Part shown: positions 40,523 through 49,953 of the stretch, piece after piece
How the letters are laid out: each line of letters opens with the position of its first letter
How positions within the stretch are numbered: the stretch's first letter is position 1
NCBI GenBank assembly: GCA_016928195.1
Contig: JAFGLF010000063.1
Coordinates: 1 to 64,000, forward strand
DNA length: 64,000 nucleotides
Origin: Elusimicrobiota bacterium
GTDB taxonomy: Bacteria > Elusimicrobiota > UBA8919
Direction: 5' to 3'
Made by a program: the position numbers and the translations under genes
Notes under the pieces: generated by a model
Seen by the model: the letters and a program-made list of their open reading frames with translations, nothing else
Databases searched by the model: none
What the model was told of the DNA's origin: nothing

Positions 40523-40530
40523 CTTATTAC

Positions 40531-40590
40531 AATACGAATTAACTCGAATAAGGGCAAATCCGCCGTGGCGGACGAATAAACACGAATAAA
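40531..40590. repeat. ATTCGTG-family element containing a TCCGCC/GGCGGA palindrome
   Basis: acgaattaactcgaataagggcaaatccgccgtggcggacgaataaacacgaat. Confidence 0.75.
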
Positions 40591-40608
40591 AAGGAGTTTA
40601 ATATCAAC

Positions 40609-41682
40609 GTGTTTAAAAATATCCTTCGGTTCCTACAAGTTAAAAAATGCAGAAAAGCAGAAAAAGTTCCTGATAGTATACTGTTTCTCCTTTTATGGAT
40701 AACAAACAACTGCAATCTTAAATGTAAAATGTGCGACCAGTGGAAAACCTGCACACCCCATCCTTCCGGGGAATTACCGACTGAGGAATGGTACTCCGTT
40801 ATCGATTCCGCGGAAAAAATGCATACGATGGTTATATCTTTAACCGGCGGCGAAATATTTTTACGTCCGGATGTCTTCCGGATCCTTGAATATATACGAA
40901 AAAAAGGAATCGCCTGCCATATATGTACAAATGGCACTACTCTAAACGAATCTGTAATATCCAAACTGGCAGATTCAAAGCCAAATTCAATTTCTATATC
41001 GCTGGACAGTTACCGTGCAGATATACACAATGAACTGCGGGGGACAAACTGTTTTGATACCGTCATAAACGGCATCCGGTTACTGAAAAAAATTATCCCT
41101 GACATAAAAACCGGCATAAACTATCTTATCTGCAGGAAGAACTTTCGCGATATGGACAGAATGATTACTTTTGCGGAAAAACTCGGCGTCGACCAGATAA
41201 AGTTTGCTCCTATTCATACTAACCTTCAGCACCGCAATAAACCGTTACAAACTTTTGAAGATTTGCTGTTCACAAAAGAAGATATTCCCGCACTTGAAAT
41301 AGAAATAAAAAAACTTATTCATGCTTCTTCGCACTCAAAACTTCAGACCATATCAGCGACTTTTGCGAAAGGGATACCTGCCATGTATGACGGTCAAAGA
41401 AAAAAATTTCCATGTTATGCCGGCTACATATCCTGCTCCATAAATCCCTTGGGCATGGTTTCGCCCTGTATAGACATGACCGGAACAGAAAGTGTCAGGG
41501 AGAAACTCCTTGAAGATATCTGGCATTCTGCCTCCTTTCAGCAGTTACGGAATAAAGTAAATACATGCAGTCAAAACTGCTGGGATACTACAAATACCGA
41601 ACTGAATATACGCTGTTCAACACAGGGGCTGATAAGCGAGTTCGGTCAGATACTCAAAGACATCCGATTCTATCTTAAATAA
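40609..41682 (+). CDS. Radical SAM/SPASM-like protein
   Basis: NNCNLKCKMCDQW; SLTGGEIFLRPD; C-terminal Cys cluster. Confidence 0.88.
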   Translation: MFKNILRFLQVKKCRKAEKVPDSILFLLLWITNNCNLKCKMCDQWKTCTPHPSGELPTEEWYSVIDSAEKMHTMVISLTGGEIFLRPDVFRILEYIRKKGIACHICTNGTTLNESVISKLADSKPNSISISLDSYRADIHNELRGTNCFDTVINGIRLLKKIIPDIKTGINYLICRKNFRDMDRMITFAEKLGVDQIKFAPIHTNLQHRNKPLQTFEDLLFTKEDIPALEIEIKKLIHASSHSKLQTISATFAKGIPAMYDGQRKKFPCYAGYISCSINPLGMVSPCIDMTGTESVREKLLEDIWHSASFQQLRNKVNTCSQNCWDTTNTELNIRCSTQGLISEFGQILKDIRFYLK

Positions 41683-41754
41683 ATACATCGTATTTCAAAA
41701 CCAATCATCCATAATTTTCCAGTATTAAACTAATTTTTATTGAAAAACCCTAAT

Positions 41755-41808
41755 GATGTATATTCGTGTAATTCGGGTGTTTATTAGTGTAATTCGTATA
41801 CATACGTA
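41755..41808. repeat. ATTCGTG-family right-arm fragment
   Basis: atgtatattcgtgtaattcgggtgtttattagtgtaattcgtatac. Confidence 0.6.
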
Positions 41809-41850
41809 GTAAAAAACCTTGCACTTTTCACTGTATTTTAATAAAATATA

Positions 41851-43047
41851 ATGATAGGTAAATTTATGATAGTACGGCGTAAAGCACATATTCATAAAGG
41901 TGAATTCTGGAAAATAATACGTATGCTGTTATTCGGATTAAAAAATCCCGCCGGGTATATAAAAGAATGGGAGGACACATTTGCACGCTATATAGGTGTT
42001 AAACATGCAGTTGCAGTAGATTCCGGCAGGGCAGGGATGGAACTTATCCTTAAATCCCTGAATCTTAATCAGGGAGACGAGATAATAATTCCTGCATATA
42101 CACTCAGGGCATTGGTTCATATCATTCAGAAACTCGGGTTAACTGCGGTTCCGGCAGACATAGACGTAGACACATTCAATATTGACCCGGATTCTATAAT
42201 TAAAAAAATTACCGGACGCACAAAAGTAATTATTGCCACTCATATGTTCGGTTCACCGTGTAAAATAGATAAAATATTAAAAATAGCAAAGGAAAAATCC
42301 ATATTGGTTATCGAGGATTGTGCACACTCGGCAGGTACCGAATTTCATGGACAAAAAACCGGTTCATTCGGATATGCATCATTTTTCAGCTTTGAAACAA
42401 TCAAACCTATTAATACTTACGGAGGAGGAATGATTGTAACAAACCATGAAAATCTCGCTGAAAAAATACGTCAAACTATTTCGAATTATAAACCTAAAAA
42501 AACAGAACTTTTGAAAAAAATTATTGCTACATATACAGAAAAACTGTTTTTACCGACACCCCTGTCGTTCCCTGCATTATATTTACTGACTTTGCCGGAA
42601 TTCAAAACAAAAATAGTAAACATATACAGATCCATTCAAAAACCGCCCTCAATGTCAGGCCGTTATACGGGTATGCAGGCCCTTTTCGGACTGGAAAAAA
42701 TAAAAATTCTTGATGAGAGGAACATAGAAAAAAGAAAAAAAGCGGACTTGTTGAAATCCCTGCTTAATGAAAATATAAAACCACAGGTTACAGAACAAAC
42801 AAACTATTATTTCTTTGTTGCGCTGTTAAAAGGAAATCCCCAGCGAATCAGACAAAAATTACTGTTTAAAGGAATAGATGCAGGTATAGAGGACGAAATT
42901 GCGGATAATTGCGCAATGGTACTTAATAATAATGATTGTAAAAATGCAAACCGCGTATTTAACAATGCAATTCAGATACCGTTATATGAAGACATTCCGG
43001 ACAAAAAAATCAGATACATAGCGAAAACTCTAAACAGTGTCTGTTGA
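41851..43047 (+). CDS. DegT/DnrJ/EryC1-family PLP aminotransferase
   Basis: DEIIIPAYTLRALV, VIEDCAHSAGTEFHGQKTGSFGYASFFSFETIKPINTYGGGMIVTN. Confidence 0.9.
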   Translation: MIGKFMIVRRKAHIHKGEFWKIIRMLLFGLKNPAGYIKEWEDTFARYIGVKHAVAVDSGRAGMELILKSLNLNQGDEIIIPAYTLRALVHIIQKLGLTAVPADIDVDTFNIDPDSIIKKITGRTKVIIATHMFGSPCKIDKILKIAKEKSILVIEDCAHSAGTEFHGQKTGSFGYASFFSFETIKPINTYGGGMIVTNHENLAEKIRQTISNYKPKKTELLKKIIATYTEKLFLPTPLSFPALYLLTLPEFKTKIVNIYRSIQKPPSMSGRYTGMQALFGLEKIKILDERNIEKRKKADLLKSLLNENIKPQVTEQTNYYFFVALLKGNPQRIRQKLLFKGIDAGIEDEIADNCAMVLNNNDCKNANRVFNNAIQIPLYEDIPDKKIRYIAKTLNSVC

Positions 43048-43052
43048 ATGAT

Positions 43053-43101
43053 GTTAATCCATGTAATCAGTTTTTAAAAATCCGCGTAATCTGCGGTCAC
43101 T
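43053..43101. repeat. AATCCGTG/AATCTGCG right-arm fragment
   Basis: atccatgtaatcagtttttaaaaatccgcgtaatctgcggtcac. Confidence 0.55.
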
Positions 43102-43102
43102 T

Positions 43103-44512
43103 ATGAAAATTCTATTAATTGATCCGCCGTTCGGATTTGAGGAAATAGGCGGCAGCAGTAAAGATTTTAAAGAAGTAATGAATATCATCCCTTCCCTGGG
43201 ACTGGCATATCTTGCCTCTGTACTTGAGAAAGAGGGGCATACGGTAAAAATTATTGATTGTACTCTGGGGTTAACTTACACAGATATCGAAAAGGAAGCT
43301 AAAAAGTTTACTCCTGATATCACAGGAATTTCTGCTACAACACCTACCTATAATAATGCCAAAAAATCTGCTTCTGCCGTAAAAAAAGCTGTACCTAAAT
43401 CCGTACTGATAATAGGCGGTGCACATCCTACTGCATTGCCGGAAGAAGTAATAAAGGAAGGTACTTTTGACTTTGCTGTTCTAGGCGAAGGGGAGGAAAC
43501 CTTATCCGAACTTGTTAAAAAACTCTATAATAAAGAGAACATAAAATCAGGAAACATTAGAGGAATCGCATTTCAAAAAGACGAAAAGGTTATTATAACA
43601 CAACCCAGACCGAGAATAGACAATCCTGATTCCCTGCCTTTTCCTGCAAGGCATCTGTTACCGCCTTTAAAAGCATACAGCCCTACTCCTGCTTCATACA
43701 GAAAACTTCCTCTTGCAGTAATAATGACATCAAGAGGATGCCCCGCAAGATGCACCTTCTGCGATAAATCGGTATTTGGAGAAAATTTTAGAACACGCAG
43801 TGCAGACAATGTACTTGCAGAGGCGGAAGAGGTCATAAGGGACTACGGTGCCAAAGAAATCAGGTTTTTTGACGATTGTTTTACATTGAATCCGGCACGG
43901 GTAGAGGAAATATGCAGAGGTATGAAAAAATTAAAAATCCCGTGGACATGCCTGACAAAAACCACTTCGGTAACCCCTCAGATTCTAAGGATAATGTACG
44001 AATCCGGATGCTGGCAGGTGCTTTTCGGACTGGAATCAGGCGACGATACTATTTTAAAATATCTGGGCAAGGGGAATACCGTTGAACAGAACAGGAAAGC
44101 CGTTCAATGGGCAAAGAATGCAGGTATGAGCGTACGTGCGGATTTTCTTGTCGGCAGTCCGCTTGAAACAATAGATACCCTTAACAAAACATTAAAGTTT
44201 GCAAAAGAACTCCCGCTGGATTATGCACACTTCAACAAGTTTGTTCCTTTTCCCGGAACGGAAATTTATAAAAACCTTGTATCCAAAGGGAATAAACCGG
44301 ACTTCAACGGCAGCAGTTCCACTCTTAATCACGATGCACTTGTATATATTCCGGAAGGAATCAACAAATCCGAATACCGGCGGTTTCTTGACAAAGCATA
44401 CAAGGAATTTTATTTAAGACCCGGCTATATTTTAAGACGCCTTATGTCGATCAGGACCCCGCAGGAACTGGCGGGGCAGATTAAAGGTTTTGTATCTATT
44501 ATAAGATTATGA
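43103..44512 (+). CDS. B12-binding-domain radical SAM protein
   Basis: MKILLIDPPFGFEE, GGAHPTALPEEV, SRGCPARCTFCDKS. Confidence 0.92.
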   Translation: MKILLIDPPFGFEEIGGSSKDFKEVMNIIPSLGLAYLASVLEKEGHTVKIIDCTLGLTYTDIEKEAKKFTPDITGISATTPTYNNAKKSASAVKKAVPKSVLIIGGAHPTALPEEVIKEGTFDFAVLGEGEETLSELVKKLYNKENIKSGNIRGIAFQKDEKVIITQPRPRIDNPDSLPFPARHLLPPLKAYSPTPASYRKLPLAVIMTSRGCPARCTFCDKSVFGENFRTRSADNVLAEAEEVIRDYGAKEIRFFDDCFTLNPARVEEICRGMKKLKIPWTCLTKTTSVTPQILRIMYESGCWQVLFGLESGDDTILKYLGKGNTVEQNRKAVQWAKNAGMSVRADFLVGSPLETIDTLNKTLKFAKELPLDYAHFNKFVPFPGTEIYKNLVSKGNKPDFNGSSSTLNHDALVYIPEGINKSEYRRFLDKAYKEFYLRPGYILRRLMSIRTPQELAGQIKGFVSIIRL

Positions 44513-45969
44513 AAGTAATGTTTGTTTGTAGAGGTGCGGAACATATAGGAGTGGAATACCTGTCTGCTTGTCTTAAAAAAGCAGGACATATCACTGAATT
44601 ACTATTTGACCCGGGATTTGATGATACATTTTATTTCAAAATTTCAATTTTAAAATATTTTAATAATTGGTCGCGTCTTATTAAGCGTGTCAAGGATTTT
44701 TCACCGGATGTCTTGGCAATATCTTCTGTATCGAATACCTATCCGTATATATGCAAGTTTATCAGGGAGATCAAAAAACATCATAATTGCTATACGGTAA
44801 TAGGAGGTATCCACTCTACAGCCATACCCGAATATGTTATAAGAGAAGGATTGTTTGATGCCGTATGCATTGGTGAAGGTGAAAGGGCATTTGTCAAATT
44901 GCTGAATTATTTAGAAGAAGGCGAGGTTCCTACTTCATTGCAAAATTTCTATTTTATGAAAGAAAAAGAAATTATTAAAAATCCTTTGCATCCTCTGGTC
45001 GAAAATCTTGATGACTTACCTTTTCCTGACAAAGAACTGTTTTATAAGTGCGGGGTATTTTCATCGACGCTTATGGTTGCGTCCGGGCGGGGATGTCCTT
45101 TTAGCTGTGGTTTCTGTGTGAACGATAAACTGAAAGTTATATATAAAAACCTTGGGCACCATATTCGCAGATATTCACCGGAGAGAATGATAGAAGAAAT
45201 AAAATATTTTACTTTACGCTATCCGATAAAAAGAATAAATTTTCAAGACGATATTTTTACGATGGATGTTAAATGGCTGTCCCGATTCAACAATTTATAT
45301 ACCCGATCCATCAATCTGCCGTTTCAGTGTAACACACATCCTCTTTTTGTTAACGACGACATCGGAAGACTATTAAGAACAAGCAACTGTATTAGTGTTT
45401 GTATGGGCATCCAAACCGCGGTACAGGATAAGCGTAAAGAATTACTAGGACGCTTTGAAACAAACTGGGATATTAAATCGGCCGTTGATATATTAAAAAA
45501 GAACAGGTTATCAGTTTGCCTTGAATATATATTTGGGCTTCCTGATGAAACGGTCGAAGATATCAAAGAAAACATCACCTTTAATTATAAATTAAAACCA
45601 AACAATACAAGTACTTTTATATTTTATCCGTTCCCGGGCACACAGTTATTAGATAACCTTCAGAGAACAAATAAGATTAATGAAAAAAATTTAAACAACG
45701 TGTATATGGGCAAAGGTTCATACCACTATACTTCTTTTATAGAATTATCGGAAAAATTAGTTTCAGAAACAACCGCTTCTCTTTTCCCGATATTATCAAA
45801 AGTACCGCCTGGATTAGGTTTTAACATAATAAATTTTTTTTCCTGTCGTTGTTTACAGTGGCTGGTAAAACTACTGCAGGTACTATTTTTACCTGTTAAT
45901 AATCCTTTTCAGTTCGAAGAACGGGCTAAAAATTATTTAAAGATGTTGTATCCTTTTAAACGGAATTAA
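44509..45969 (+). CDS. B12-binding-domain radical SAM protein
   Basis: GGIHSTAIPEYVIREG, GRGCPFSCGFCVND. Confidence 0.92.
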   Translation: MKVMFVCRGAEHIGVEYLSACLKKAGHITELLFDPGFDDTFYFKISILKYFNNWSRLIKRVKDFSPDVLAISSVSNTYPYICKFIREIKKHHNCYTVIGGIHSTAIPEYVIREGLFDAVCIGEGERAFVKLLNYLEEGEVPTSLQNFYFMKEKEIIKNPLHPLVENLDDLPFPDKELFYKCGVFSSTLMVASGRGCPFSCGFCVNDKLKVIYKNLGHHIRRYSPERMIEEIKYFTLRYPIKRINFQDDIFTMDVKWLSRFNNLYTRSINLPFQCNTHPLFVNDDIGRLLRTSNCISVCMGIQTAVQDKRKELLGRFETNWDIKSAVDILKKNRLSVCLEYIFGLPDETVEDIKENITFNYKLKPNNTSTFIFYPFPGTQLLDNLQRTNKINEKNLNNVYMGKGSYHYTSFIELSEKLVSETTASLFPILSKVPPGLGFNIINFFSCRCLQWLVKLLQVLFLPVNNPFQFEERAKNYLKMLYPFKRN

Positions 45970-46007
45970 TCTACAGGTAATCTTGTTCGGACTAAAAACA
46001 AATAATC

Positions 46008-48329
46008 GTGGAAAAATATACGGTTGAAAAAATGAAAAAGAATACGGTTCATATTATTATTTTGTGTATTATTGGCATCTGGTTTTTTCTACCCATACTG
46101 CGTAACATTACCTATTGGGGTATACACGATTGGGACGAACATATTTTAAGACACGCTGTCGAACGGGACAGCATTGTAAAATACGGTCAACTGCCGTTAT
46201 GGAATCCCTATCAGGGGGGCGGCTTTCCTTCCCTAGGAAATTTCAAGTCAATCTGTGCGTCCCCGCTATTTTTATTTACGATTCTATTTGGTCCAATAGT
46301 TGGTCTGAAACTAATTGCTATAGTTTGTGCGATCATTGGTCTTATAGGAACCTTCAGGTTAGCACGGGAATGGGGTATTACTACAACAGGAGCATATCTG
46401 GCTTCCTTTGTTTTTATGCTTAGCAGTTATCTTCCATTAAGAATAGCAGAGGGTAATCCCGAAGACCTTGCCCAATGCTGGCTACCATGGACTTTAATAT
46501 TTGCAAGCCGCGTTATGGAAGATAATAAAAATATTTTGAAAAACTGTGTTCTGACTTCTATATTTTTCTGTATCAGCTGTTTGCAGAGTGGTAGCAATCA
46601 GATAATGTTTAATATCTTTCTTTTTCTTATTTTATTCTTTCTGATATATTCTGTTCTGTTGAAAAAATGGAAGGGCATTCTGTATCTTGGTTTGATATTC
46701 GCATTGGTTTCGGTTTTATGTTCCTTCAGGTTTTTACCTGTACTTGAGACAAGCAAATATATATGGCATAAAACAAAACCGGATGAAAACCAACCTAAAA
46801 AAGCGGCAGTTATGTTTTACGCATTTCTTGGTCGCGATCAGGCATTGGATTCTCTCACCAGATACAGAAAAATTAACGACCGCAATGTGTATAACTGGGA
46901 AGAATTCGGCTGTTATGTCGGCTGGTCAGCTATTCTGCTGGCTATAACAGGATTATTCAAACTGAACAAAAGAAAAATTTTGCTATGTATCCTAATTGTG
47001 TTTTTCTCCTGCTTATACCTCGGCTGTAGCTGCCCTGTAAATTTATGGTATTATCTTCACCTTCTTCCGGTTTTTTGCAAGCTATATATACCCTCAAGAT
47101 GTGCATATATAATTGCATTTATCATAGCAGTTTTAGCAGGTTACGGTTTCAGTATAATCGAAAATAACGTTAAACATCTGAAAATCGGAAAAAAATTACA
47201 ATTTATTATTATTGTTATCGCTCTTGTTTTTATCCTGTTCGATTTTACCGTTGTTACCAGACCTATACTTAAAAATATATATGTAATTCCTCCTCAGAAT
47301 TTTGAAAAAGGCAACTTTATACAGGATGCCAGAGCACGGATTGGGGCAAGGACGGCAAAATCAACTTACAGCAATTTATATCCGAAATATCTGTCAAACC
47401 GCGGTGAAATTGATGCAAAAGGACATGTGTCCATGACCAGAAACGCCTTGCCTGTATCCTCACCGCTTTACAAGGGAGAATGGTACTTAAAAGACAGCAA
47501 AGATACAGATTACTGTAAGCTGCGGAAATTCACCAATAATGCTTTTTGGATTGACATAAAAACTAAAAAACCTGACACACTTGTGATAAACCAGAATTAC
47601 TTTTGCGGCTGGAAAGTGAAAGGAATACCTGATTCCAAAGTGGAATTTTATAATGGAAGAATCACCGTCCAGGTACCTCCGGGCGAACACAAATTAAAAA
47701 TATACTATTTGCCGAGAACCGTGATATTGGGTTTCTTAATAACATCAGCAACCGTAATTCTATGTATTTTATTTTTTATCAGACAAATAAAATGGTTTGT
47801 TCATGGAATAGCGGTATTATCCGTTATATCATGCATTTACGCTGTCTCAGGTATTCAGGTAACACCTCAGATAAAATATGTCAGAGAGGCAATGAATTAT
47901 AAATTCAAAAAAAACCTGGATACTGAATTGGAGAAATTAAATATTGCGGTAAATTATTATCCTGATAGTACATATATAAGAAACAGACTGTCGGAAATTT
48001 TATATATAAAAAGGGAACTGGATAAAAGTATTAAGGAACTCCAGTATATGTCTCTTCTTAGGCCGTATGACAGTTTTGTTTATAGTTCTTTTGGCAATAT
48101 TTACAGACAAAAAAGGCAAAACAAAAAAGCATTTAATTCATATAAAAAATCCCTTTCTTTAAATCTATACAATGACCATGCACATTTCGGACTGGGTTTA
48201 ATGTACGTCAACAGCGGTATGTATAAAGAAGCAGAAAATGAATTCAAAATAGCATTAAAAATCAACCCGTTTTTCACTCTTGCTAAAAAAGGATTGGAAG
48301 AAATATGGAAAATACCGGAAAAAAAATAA
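46008..48329 (+). CDS. Large polytopic membrane protein with C-terminal TPRs
   Basis: WGIHDWDEHILRHAVERDSIVKYGQLPLWNPYQGGGFPS; C-terminal TPR. Confidence 0.75.
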   Translation: MEKYTVEKMKKNTVHIIILCIIGIWFFLPILRNITYWGIHDWDEHILRHAVERDSIVKYGQLPLWNPYQGGGFPSLGNFKSICASPLFLFTILFGPIVGLKLIAIVCAIIGLIGTFRLAREWGITTTGAYLASFVFMLSSYLPLRIAEGNPEDLAQCWLPWTLIFASRVMEDNKNILKNCVLTSIFFCISCLQSGSNQIMFNIFLFLILFFLIYSVLLKKWKGILYLGLIFALVSVLCSFRFLPVLETSKYIWHKTKPDENQPKKAAVMFYAFLGRDQALDSLTRYRKINDRNVYNWEEFGCYVGWSAILLAITGLFKLNKRKILLCILIVFFSCLYLGCSCPVNLWYYLHLLPVFCKLYIPSRCAYIIAFIIAVLAGYGFSIIENNVKHLKIGKKLQFIIIVIALVFILFDFTVVTRPILKNIYVIPPQNFEKGNFIQDARARIGARTAKSTYSNLYPKYLSNRGEIDAKGHVSMTRNALPVSSPLYKGEWYLKDSKDTDYCKLRKFTNNAFWIDIKTKKPDTLVINQNYFCGWKVKGIPDSKVEFYNGRITVQVPPGEHKLKIYYLPRTVILGFLITSATVILCILFFIRQIKWFVHGIAVLSVISCIYAVSGIQVTPQIKYVREAMNYKFKKNLDTELEKLNIAVNYYPDSTYIRNRLSEILYIKRELDKSIKELQYMSLLRPYDSFVYSSFGNIYRQKRQNKKAFNSYKKSLSLNLYNDHAHFGLGLMYVNSGMYKEAENEFKIALKINPFFTLAKKGLEEIWKIPEKK

Positions 48330-49924
48330 TATTCATACTTGTGCTGGTTCTTATCTTCAGGATATGCTTTGTTTTTATCAATTCAAATTTTATGCATACA
48401 GACGAAGCTATTCATGGTCTAATGGCAAAACACATTATTACACGGGGAACCCTTCCCGTTTTTTCATATGAAGAGGAAATAACCGGGGTGCTGTATCTGT
48501 ATCCCGCTGCTTTAAGTTTTATGATATTCGGTGTATCAAACATGGCATTCAAAATTATTCCGGTTATGATATCGGTTATTTTTGTCTATCTTATATATAT
48601 TCTCGGGAGTATTACGGTAAACAGAAAAACCGGTATTATAGCAATGCTGTTTGCAGGGTTCTGTCCTCCGTTTTTAAACATGTGGAGCGTAAATGCATGC
48701 AGTGAATACATTACCATAATAACCATGGGCACCCTTATACTTATTTTAGGCATCGATATCATTTGCGACCGACATCTCAAGCCAAACACAGCATATCTTT
48801 TACTCGGTTTAATCAGCGGTATCGGATTCTGGATAAATCCGTTAATTATATCCTACATTCTGACGGTTTTTCTACTGGTTTTTATTACCGACAAAAAAAT
48901 CTTTTTTAAACCAGTTTTTGCTCTTTTTATTACCGGATTTCTGATAGGCAACGCGCCGATGATTATATTTAACGCTTCATCTGCGGTAAGAGCCGCAGGA
49001 GGTCTGGATGACTCACAAAACTGGTTGTCGTATATAACTATTTTCGGAGAAACAAATGTTTCTATATTGTCAAAGATAGCCACACTACCGTCAAAACTCC
49101 GGGAAATCGCCGCTGTTTCCATTCCTATTATGATAGGCGGATTTGTATGGGAACTTGAATCAAGTATTATCAGGAAAATAATCGCCGTGATCTTAATGGC
49201 TGTATTCTGGATATCTGTTATATATACGTTATATAAAAGAATCATTGATACGGTATTAAACCGAAAAGAAATAAAAAAAATCGACTTTTTAATAATACAA
49301 TTCATTTTGACAATCATGATATTTTCTGTATCGAAGTTCGGATTTTTAACCAAAGAACCCCGTTATCTCCTGCCCATATTTACAGCGATACCGATTTTCC
49401 AGGCAATTTTCTTATGTGAAATAAAATTCAAAACCAAAAAATTCTTCGTGGCATCTGTTTCTGGTATACTTTTACTGAATATTTATGGCAACATATCCTT
49501 TTCACGTACAGTTGATCCGGACCACTCAATGTGTCCATACGACAAAAAACTTATCAAATATTTAGTAGAAAATAATATAAAGACGCCGGCCAGCGACTAC
49601 TGGGTAGCATACCAGATTACTTTTGCAACAAACGAAAAGGTTATTGGAATACCGTTCGGTCTTCAAAAGTTTGCTATGTATAAAAATCATATAAAACGTT
49701 TCAATAATATACATTATTTGATTTTTCCTAAAGTAACTTTACATGACCGGATTTTTAAATATTTCAGTTACGGACTGGACAGACCGTTAAGGAATGATGA
49801 GGAGTTTACGGAATATTTGAAGTCACATGGAGTATCAAATTTCAAAACTTACAAATTTGACTATTATACATTGTTTTATACTACAGATACTTCAATATCG
49901 GAAAAGTTAATTAACTCCGAATAG
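48305..49924 (+). CDS. GT39/ArnT-like membrane glycosyltransferase
   Basis: FMHTDEAIHGLMAKHIITRGTLPVFSYEE; multiple TMs. Confidence 0.75.
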   Translation: MENTGKKIIFILVLVLIFRICFVFINSNFMHTDEAIHGLMAKHIITRGTLPVFSYEEEITGVLYLYPAALSFMIFGVSNMAFKIIPVMISVIFVYLIYILGSITVNRKTGIIAMLFAGFCPPFLNMWSVNACSEYITIITMGTLILILGIDIICDRHLKPNTAYLLLGLISGIGFWINPLIISYILTVFLLVFITDKKIFFKPVFALFITGFLIGNAPMIIFNASSAVRAAGGLDDSQNWLSYITIFGETNVSILSKIATLPSKLREIAAVSIPIMIGGFVWELESSIIRKIIAVILMAVFWISVIYTLYKRIIDTVLNRKEIKKIDFLIIQFILTIMIFSVSKFGFLTKEPRYLLPIFTAIPIFQAIFLCEIKFKTKKFFVASVSGILLLNIYGNISFSRTVDPDHSMCPYDKKLIKYLVENNIKTPASDYWVAYQITFATNEKVIGIPFGLQKFAMYKNHIKRFNNIHYLIFPKVTLHDRIFKYFSYGLDRPLRNDEEFTEYLKSHGVSNFKTYKFDYYTLFYTTDTSISEKLINSE

Positions 49925-49953
49925 AATACTGATTTTTCACAAAATAAAAAATA